A stretch of DNA of 64,000 bases from Microthrixaceae bacterium (GTDB taxonomy: Bacteria > Actinomycetota > Acidimicrobiia > Acidimicrobiales > Microtrichaceae): the NCBI GenBank assembly GCA_023957995.1, contig JAMLGK010000007.1, positions 62,001-126,000 of the forward strand, read 5' to 3'. The first letter of the stretch is position 1. Each line of letters opens with the position of its first letter. Under the pieces are notes generated by a model that was given only the letters and a program-made list of their open reading frames with translations, was not told the DNA's origin and searched no databases. Below, one piece after another: positions 59,067-64,000 of this stretch. Position numbers and translations under genes: made by a program.

Positions 59067-60413
59067 TTGAACTTCGAACTGGAGACCCTGGCGGTCGACC
59101 TCGGTGGGGTGCTCCACGGCGTTGCGGGCCGCCCGGAGATCGAGGTCGAGGGACTCAGCATCGATTCGCGCACGGTGGGCGAGCGTCAACTCTTCGCGGC
59201 ACTGGTGGAGCAGCGTGATGGCCATGAGTTCGTTCCGGCGGCACGGACCGCCGGGGCGGCAGCGGTGCTGGTGCAGCGAGTCGTGGACGACGGTCCCTCG
59301 CTGGTCGTGCCCGACGTGGCCCTCGGCCTGCAGGAGCTGGCCCGCGTGGCCCGCAGGCGGCTCCACGGTCCGGTGGTGGGTGTCACGGGGTCGGTCGGCA
59401 AGACGACCACCAAGGACATGTTGGCCAATGTGCTCGGAGCCCGCATGCGCACGGCGGCTTCGGAGCGTTCGTTCAACAACGAACTCGGTGTTCCGCTGAC
59501 CCTGGCCAACGCCCCCGCCGACACCGAGGCGACGGTGGTCGAGATGGGTGCCCGGGGCAGCGGTCACATCGCGCTGCTCTGCACGATGGCTTCGCCGACG
59601 GTGGGGGTGGTCACAGCGGTGCACGCGGTCCACACCGAGTTGATGGGTTCCGAGGACGACATCGCCAGGGCGAAGGCCGAGTTGGTCGAGTCGCTCCCAC
59701 CCGAGGGTCTGGCGGTGCTCAACGGCGCTGATCCCAGGGTCGCTGCGATGTCGACGCTGAGCAGCGCCGAGGTGCTCACCTTCGGAGGAGACGCCGGTGA
59801 CGTGACCGCCACCGGCGTGGTGATCGACGACGATCTACGGCCCGGGTTCACGCTCCATTCGCCGTGGGGCGACGCCAAGGTCCACCTCGGTGCACGCGGT
59901 GAGCACAATGTGGACAACGCGCTCGCCGCTGCATCGGTGGCGTTGTGGTTGGGAATCGAACCGGAGGCGGTTGCCATGGCGCTCGAAACGCCTCCGGCGT
60001 CGCCGTGGCGGATGCAGTTGGAACGCAGTGATGCCGGCATCACCGTGCTCAACGATGCCTACAACGCCGGGCCGGCCTCCATGGCCGCTGCCCTTCGTTC
60101 GTTGGCGGCCCTACCCGCGGGGCACCGGGTTGCGGTGCTCGGGCTGATGGCCGAGCTGGGTGATCGCTCAGAGGCGGAGCACCTTGCGGTGGCGAAGCTC
60201 GCCGAGGAGCTGGAGATCGACCTGCTGGCGGTCGGAACCGACCAGTACGGCTCGGCGCACACCTCCGACGCGGCAGACGGATCCGACTCGGTGCTCGAGG
60301 TGCTGCGCGAGCGCGGCTGGCTGGCACCCGACACCGCGGTGCTGGTCAAGGGTTCCCGCGTGGCCGGGCTGGAGTCTGTCGCGGAGCAGATCCTGTCGTT
60401 CGGCGCCTCGTAG
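59067..60413 (+). CDS. murF: UDP-MurNAc-tripeptide--D-Ala-D-Ala ligase MurF
   Basis: Adds D-Ala-D-Ala to UDP-MurNAc-tripeptide; its substrate comes from the divergent ddl. From the chosen TTG it has 448 residues. The N-terminal domain is LAVDLGGVLHG...LSIDSRTVGERQLFAAL. The ATP loop is GVTGSVGKTTTKDM, followed by ASERSFNNELGVPLTLA, VEMGARGSGHI and, in the C-terminal domain, LNDAYNAGPASMAAAL with VLGLMAELG. The start is uncertain: ATG 58941 and GTG 58974 are in frame, but the extra residues are Arg/Pro-rich and not family-like. TTG 59067 has cccgggggc upstream. Confidence 0.92.
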   Translation: MNFELETLAVDLGGVLHGVAGRPEIEVEGLSIDSRTVGERQLFAALVEQRDGHEFVPAARTAGAAAVLVQRVVDDGPSLVVPDVALGLQELARVARRRLHGPVVGVTGSVGKTTTKDMLANVLGARMRTAASERSFNNELGVPLTLANAPADTEATVVEMGARGSGHIALLCTMASPTVGVVTAVHAVHTELMGSEDDIARAKAELVESLPPEGLAVLNGADPRVAAMSTLSSAEVLTFGGDAGDVTATGVVIDDDLRPGFTLHSPWGDAKVHLGARGEHNVDNALAAASVALWLGIEPEAVAMALETPPASPWRMQLERSDAGITVLNDAYNAGPASMAAALRSLAALPAGHRVAVLGLMAELGDRSEAEHLAVAKLAEELEIDLLAVGTDQYGSAHTSDAADGSDSVLEVLRERGWLAPDTAVLVKGSRVAGLESVAEQILSFGAS

Positions 60414-60422
60414 CGACCGACC

Positions 60423-60428
60423 TACACT
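60423..60428 (+). promoter_or_regulatory. -10 box (TACACT) of dapB
   Basis: TACACT is followed by 8 nt and ATG 60437. Confidence 0.45.
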
Positions 60429-60436
60429 CCAGAGCC

Positions 60437-61240
60437 ATGGGAGCAGCGCAGTCGCGGATCAGGGTCGGTGTGATCGGAGCCGGCGGACGGATGGGTTCGA
60501 CGGTCTGCCAGGCGGTCGAGGACGACCCCGATCTGGAGTTGGTCGCAGCGGTGGACCCCCACTACCGCGGAATCGACCTGCGCACGGCCACGGGGGTCGA
60601 CTCCGGCATCACGATACGCGCCGACACCGAGTCCCTAGCTGGTCACGGTGCCCAGGTGGCGGTCGACTTCACCGAGCACGACGCCGGTTCGCGGAACCTC
60701 TCGATACTGGCCGAGGCAGGGATCCACGCGGTCGTGGGGACCACCGGATTCACCGAGGAGGACATCGAGCGGTTCCGCTCGGAGTTCACGCGCTCCAACG
60801 CCGTGATCGCACCCAACTTCGCGATCGGAGCCGTGCTGATGATGAAGTTCGCGGAGATGGCCGCACCGTATTTCGACTCTGCGGAGATCATCGAGCTGCA
60901 CCACGACAAGAAGGTGGACGCTCCCTCGGGAACCGCGATGTTGACCGTGGAGAGAATGGCCGGGGCATCGGGTGAGTGGACCGAGGATCCCACCCGCGAC
61001 GAGATCCTCACCGGTGCCCGCGGGGGAGAGGGACCAGCCGGCATCCGGGTGCACTCGGTGCGACTCCGCGGACTGGTCGCGCATCAGGAGGTGCTGCTGG
61101 GCACCACCGGACAGACGCTGAGCATCCGCCACGATTCGATCGACCGTACGAGCTTCATGCCCGGGGTGTTGCTGGCGGTGAAGTCCGTGGCCGACACCCC
61201 CGGGGTGACCATCGGCCTCGACGCCCTGCTCGGGCTCTGA
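60437..61240 (+). CDS. dapB: 4-hydroxy-tetrahydrodipicolinate reductase DapB
   Basis: NAD(P)H-dependent reductase in the diaminopimelate/lysine pathway. The 267-residue protein has the nucleotide loop VGVIGAGGRMGSTVCQAV, VVGTTGFTEEDI, APNFAIGAVLMMKFAE and the signature IELHHDKKVDAPSGTA with catalytic His and Lys. The C-terminal IRHDSIDRTSFMPGVLLAV is typical. ATG 60437 follows a -10 box by 8 nt. Confidence 0.96.
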   Translation: MGAAQSRIRVGVIGAGGRMGSTVCQAVEDDPDLELVAAVDPHYRGIDLRTATGVDSGITIRADTESLAGHGAQVAVDFTEHDAGSRNLSILAEAGIHAVVGTTGFTEEDIERFRSEFTRSNAVIAPNFAIGAVLMMKFAEMAAPYFDSAEIIELHHDKKVDAPSGTAMLTVERMAGASGEWTEDPTRDEILTGARGGEGPAGIRVHSVRLRGLVAHQEVLLGTTGQTLSIRHDSIDRTSFMPGVLLAVKSVADTPGVTIGLDALLGL

Positions 61241-61281
61241 CAGCCGGGTCTGCTCGACCCGACCGGCGCCGGGGGCGGACC

Positions 61282-62025
61282 TCAGTCGCCGAGCTCCTCC
61301 TCGAGGTCCTCGACACCACCCACCAGGCCGCGGTGGCTGCGCAGCTGCCAGGCGATGTAACCCACCACCGAGAGCCCCGAGATGATCAGGAGCCACCGCT
61401 GGTAGCGGGCCACGACGTCGAGCACGTCGAGGATCTGCTCCTCGAACACCGTTCCGATGAGACGCATCAGGATGATCCGACCGATCGTGCCGGTCAGCGC
61501 GAGGAACAGGAACCGGCGGAATCGCATGCCCGCCACACCTGCGATCAGGCACACCGGGTTGTTGGGCATGATGAACACGAGGGCGTCGAGGATCCTCGCG
61601 AATGAGCCCTGCTCGGTCTCGAGGGCGTCGAAGAGCCCGCCCGAGGTGGGGAAGACCCTCCGGGCCCAGTGAACCGCCCGCTCGCGGTAGAGGTAGCCGA
61701 GGGCGTAGAACAGCGGGTCCGGCGCCATCAGACGGAGGGTGCCGACCACGAGCACCTCGAGGAACGCCGTGTTGGGTGTGGTGCCGATCAGGTACTTGTT
61801 GGACGCGTTCAGCGAGATCAGTCCCAGTGGGTGCTTGTTGATCCAGCTCGCCCACGCCGCGTTGCCGAAGTTGTTGGCGACCACCAGGGCCACGATGCCC
61901 GCTCCCAGGAGGGGCAGCAGCCAACGGGGTCGTTCGGGGGCCGCCACTTCGGTGTCGGCCGGTTCCGCCGGAAGCCCGTCGTCGGGGTCGCTCTCGGACC
62001 GTTCGGGCACGCCTTGGTCGCTCAC
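61282..62025 (-). CDS. DedA/SNARE-associated-like membrane protein
   Basis: A 247-residue protein with a polar 40-residue N-terminus, then PLLGAGIVALVVANNFG (TM) and several further helices. The block LVFIMPNNPVCLIAGVAGMRFRRFLFLALTGTIGRI resembles the DedA/VTT re-entrant-loop region. There is one more TM near the C-terminus and an acidic tail. GTG 62025 is chosen because a CAGACT element lies 6 nt upstream and frames farther upstream are low quality. DedA proteins support envelope lipid transport; a specific role here is unknown. Confidence 0.65.
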   Translation of the reverse strand: MSDQGVPERSESDPDDGLPAEPADTEVAAPERPRWLLPLLGAGIVALVVANNFGNAAWASWINKHPLGLISLNASNKYLIGTTPNTAFLEVLVVGTLRLMAPDPLFYALGYLYRERAVHWARRVFPTSGGLFDALETEQGSFARILDALVFIMPNNPVCLIAGVAGMRFRRFLFLALTGTIGRIILMRLIGTVFEEQILDVLDVVARYQRWLLIISGLSVVGYIAWQLRSHRGLVGGVEDLEEELGD

Positions 62026-62084
62026 CGCAGAAGTCTGCCCGATGCGTACAGCACCGCGGCGCCGCGGGCCCGTCGGCGCCGACA

Positions 62085-62090
62085 TAGTGT
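62085..62090 (+). promoter_or_regulatory. -10 box (TAGTGT) of the acyl-CoA ligase gene
   Basis: TAGTGT would give a leader of about 88 nt; aagggg lies 10-15 nt before the ATG. Confidence 0.35.
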
Positions 62091-62184
62091 TGCCGAGGTC
62101 GGGGACAGGGGCGCCGCCCCGGCAGTTGGGGTCAGGCGCCGCGCATCGCACAACAGCGCAACGCACAACAAGGGGAATTGCCAC

Positions 62185-63810
62185 ATGTTGGGAACCATGC
62201 AGGATCGACCGCTCGCCCTGCCGCACATCTTCGAGCGGGCCGAGAAGTTCTTTCCGCACAAGGAGATCGTCACCGGCACAGCCACCGGCGAACGGAGGCG
62301 ACGGAGCTACGGCGACTGGGCGGCGCGGACGCGTCAGCTGGCGACGGCTCTCGACGACCTGGGGATCTCGCCGGACGGACGCGTCGCCACGTTCTGCTGG
62401 AACACCGACAACCACCTCGAGCTCTACTTCGCCGCTCCCTGCAGCGGAAGGGTGTTGCACACCCTCAACATCCGTCTGTTCCCCGAGCAGGTCACCTACA
62501 TCGTGAACCATGCCGAGGACGAGGTCATCTTCATCGACCGCTCGCTGCTGGGGCTGATCGGGCCACTACTGGGCACCTTCGAAACCGTGCGTCACCTCGT
62601 GGTGATAGATGACGGCGCACCCACGGAGTTCCCTGACGGTCACGACTTCCTCGAGTACGAGGACCTCATCTCGGGGCGCGAACCCGCCGAGTTCGCCATC
62701 GAGGACGAGAACCGTGCCGCATCTATGTGTTACACCTCTGGCACCACGGGCAACCCCAAGGGTGTCGTGTACACCCACCGGTCGACCTACCTGCACACGA
62801 TGGCCGCCATGCTGGCCGACACGATCGGGACCTGTGAGCGCGACGTGATCCTGCCGGTGGTGCCGATGTTCCATGCCAATGCCTGGGGTCTGGCCCATGC
62901 GGCGGTGGCCTCCGGGGCAGACCTGGTGATGCCCGGCCCGCAGATGACCCCGCCGGCGATCGCCGACATGATCGTCGAGGAGAAGGTCACCCTCGCAGCA
63001 GGGGTGCCGACGATCTGGATGGGCGTGCTTCCGGAGTTGAAGGGGCGTGACACCTCCGCCCTGCGCACGATCCCCTGCGGCGGATCAGCGGTACCGAAGT
63101 CGCTCTCGGAGGCATACCGCGAGCAGTTGGGACTGCCGATCCTGCAGGCCTGGGGCATGACCGAGACGTCGCCGGTCGCGTCGGTGGCCGGTCTCACCTC
63201 CGCCATGGACGATCTCGACGAGGACGCGAAGGCCGATCTGCGAGCTGCCCAGGGCATGGCGGTCATGGGAGTGGAACTCCGTGTGGCAGATCAGGTCACG
63301 GGCGAATCGCTGCCGTGGGACGGAGAGTCCCAGGGTGAGCTCCAGGCGGCCGGCCCCTGGGTCACCGCGGACTACTACAACGACGACCGGGCTCCCCAGT
63401 CGTTCACCGACGACGGCTGGCTCCGCACCGGAGATGTCGCCGTGATCACCCCCGAAGGGTTCGTCCGTATCGTCGATCGCACCAAGGACGTCGTGAAGTC
63501 CGGCGGCGAGTGGATCTCCTCGGTCGAACTCGAGAACGAGATCATGTCGCATCCGGCGGTCGCCGAAGCAGCTGTGATCGGGGTGCCGCACCCCAAGTGG
63601 TCCGAACGTCCGCTGGCGTGTGTCGTGGTGGTCGAGGGTGAGCAACTCACCAGGGAAGAGGTGCTCGACTACCTCGATGGTCGGGTTGCCAAGTGGTGGC
63701 TACCCGACGACGTCGTGTTCATCGACGAGGTGCCGAAGACCAGCGTCGGCAAGTTCTCCAAGAAGGACCTGCGCGAACGGTTCGCCGACCACGAACTCCC
63801 CGAGACCTGA
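62185..63810 (+). CDS. Long-chain acyl-CoA synthetase (FadD-type AMP-binding enzyme)
   Basis: A 541-residue ANL-superfamily ligase. The ATP-phosphate loop is [19 protein letters not shown], followed by [14 protein letters not shown], the adenine motif [24 protein letters not shown], the hinge [23 protein letters not shown] and the catalytic Lys in [15 protein letters not shown]. The overall layout fits the medium/long-chain fatty acid ligase branch. ATG 62185 is chosen for aagggg upstream. The chain length cannot be read from sequence. Confidence 0.9.
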   Translation: MLGTMQDRPLALPHIFERAEKFFPHKEIVTGTATGERRRRSYGDWAARTRQLATALDDLGISPDGRVATFCWNTDNHLELYFAAPCSGRVLHTLNIRLFPEQVTYIVNHAEDEVIFIDRSLLGLIGPLLGTFETVRHLVVIDDGAPTEFPDGHDFLEYEDLISGREPAEFAIEDENRAASMCYTSGTTGNPKGVVYTHRSTYLHTMAAMLADTIGTCERDVILPVVPMFHANAWGLAHAAVASGADLVMPGPQMTPPAIADMIVEEKVTLAAGVPTIWMGVLPELKGRDTSALRTIPCGGSAVPKSLSEAYREQLGLPILQAWGMTETSPVASVAGLTSAMDDLDEDAKADLRAAQGMAVMGVELRVADQVTGESLPWDGESQGELQAAGPWVTADYYNDDRAPQSFTDDGWLRTGDVAVITPEGFVRIVDRTKDVVKSGGEWISSVELENEIMSHPAVAEAAVIGVPHPKWSERPLACVVVVEGEQLTREEVLDYLDGRVAKWWLPDDVVFIDEVPKTSVGKFSKKDLRERFADHELPET

Positions 63811-63853
63811 ACGGAGTGAGCGCTCGCATACGGGCGTGAGCCGGTCCAGTTCC

Positions 63854-63859
63854 TAGAGT
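63854..63859 (+). promoter_or_regulatory. -10 box (TAGAGT), leaderless start of the SURF1-like gene
   Basis: TAGAGT is followed by 7 nt and GTG 63867. Confidence 0.45.
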
Positions 63860-63866
63860 TCGTGGG

Positions 63867-64000
63867 GTGTACGACTTCGCCAAACGGCCGCTGTGGATTC
63901 TGAGCCACGTACTCGTCGTCCTCGGAGTGCTGGCGATGATCCGGCTGGGGTTCTGGCAGATGAGTCGCTGGCACTCCGAGCAGGCTGCGCTGGACGGTAT
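63867..64000 (+). CDS. SURF1-like cytochrome oxidase assembly protein, 5' part only
   Basis: The first 44 codons are visible before the right edge. [20 protein letters not shown], then a TM helix with [16 protein letters not shown], matches the SURF1 N-terminal pattern of a basic start, one TM helix and a GxWQxxR-type segment. SURF1 proteins assist haem-copper oxidase assembly. The GTG start has the 7-nt leaderless spacing seen across the window. Identification rests on this short segment. Confidence 0.6.
   Translation, partial: MYDFAKRPLWILSHVLVVLGVLAMIRLGFWQMSRWHSEQAALDG

Overview
The window is a gene-dense, high-G+C chromosomal segment from an actinobacterium. Several things point that way: a mycothiol synthase (MshD), menaquinone genes, an ANTAR regulator of the PdtaR type next to polA and rpsA, a his-trp supercluster, and many start codons placed 6-9 nt downstream of TANNNT -10 boxes (leaderless transcription). 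HisA and a separate TrpF are both present, unlike streptomycetes and mycobacteria with bifunctional PriA. With the Tad-type secretion genes this suggests a deep-branching actinobacterial lineage such as Acidimicrobiia, which is an inference only. There are no phage genes, insertion sequences, rRNA genes or CRISPR arrays. One tRNA gene (Leu, CAA) is present.

Layout. 1-5.6 kb: menaquinone genes (menH cut by the left edge, menD, menF, menG) around an alpha/beta hydrolase. 5.6-10.7 kb: a minus-strand operon of a MaoC dehydratase, a secreted TAP-like hydrolase lipoprotein, a HAD hydrolase and a large PAP2/pseudokinase/LPG-synthase-like membrane protein. 10.8-15.2 kb: small membrane protein, sugar nucleotidyltransferase-like protein, mshD-rlmN, nth, and a tandem-repeat-rich spacer. 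15.3-25 kb: hisD-C-B-H-A-F, three accessory genes (LLM oxidoreductase, omega-amidase-like, GroES-like), hisI, trpE and ygfZ. 25.9-27.1 kb: a leishmanolysin-like lipoprotein on the other strand. 27.2-35.1 kb: trpB2-xylA-xylB coupled by TGATG overlaps, then trpC, trpF, trpB, trpA. 35.2-42.9 kb: HU, Bcp peroxiredoxin, tRNA-Leu, PdtaR-like regulator, polA, methyltransferase, rpsA and a terminator. 43.2-49.9 kb: Tad/Flp export genes cpaB, cpaE, cpaF, a VWA-TadB fusion and tadC. 49.9-51.5 kb: a polytopic membrane protein. 51.5-58.9 kb: a minus-strand operon of ddl, a fatty acyl-CoA reductase-like/HAD fusion, a zinc alcohol dehydrogenase, a LarA-like protein and an acyltransferase. 59-64 kb: murF, dapB, a DedA-like protein, an acyl-CoA ligase and the start of a SURF1-like gene.

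How the genes work together. Histidine and tryptophan synthesis is nearly complete here; hisG, hisE, trpD and trpG are not in the window. The menaquinone genes run from chorismate through isochorismate and SEPHCHC to the final methylation. ddl, murF and dapB feed peptidoglycan and diaminopimelate. The most unusual assemblies are the FAR-HAD/ADH/LarA-like/acyltransferase operon, the trpB2-xylAB trio, the VWA-TadB fusion, and the membrane protein whose kinase-like domain has lost its catalytic residues.

A second theme is short tandem duplications. Units of 14-23 bp recur at gene 3' ends, several copying the stop codon (hisD, hisC, nth, the 62-residue coiled-coil gene). Units of 15-18 bp occur in frame inside menF, rlmN and mshD.
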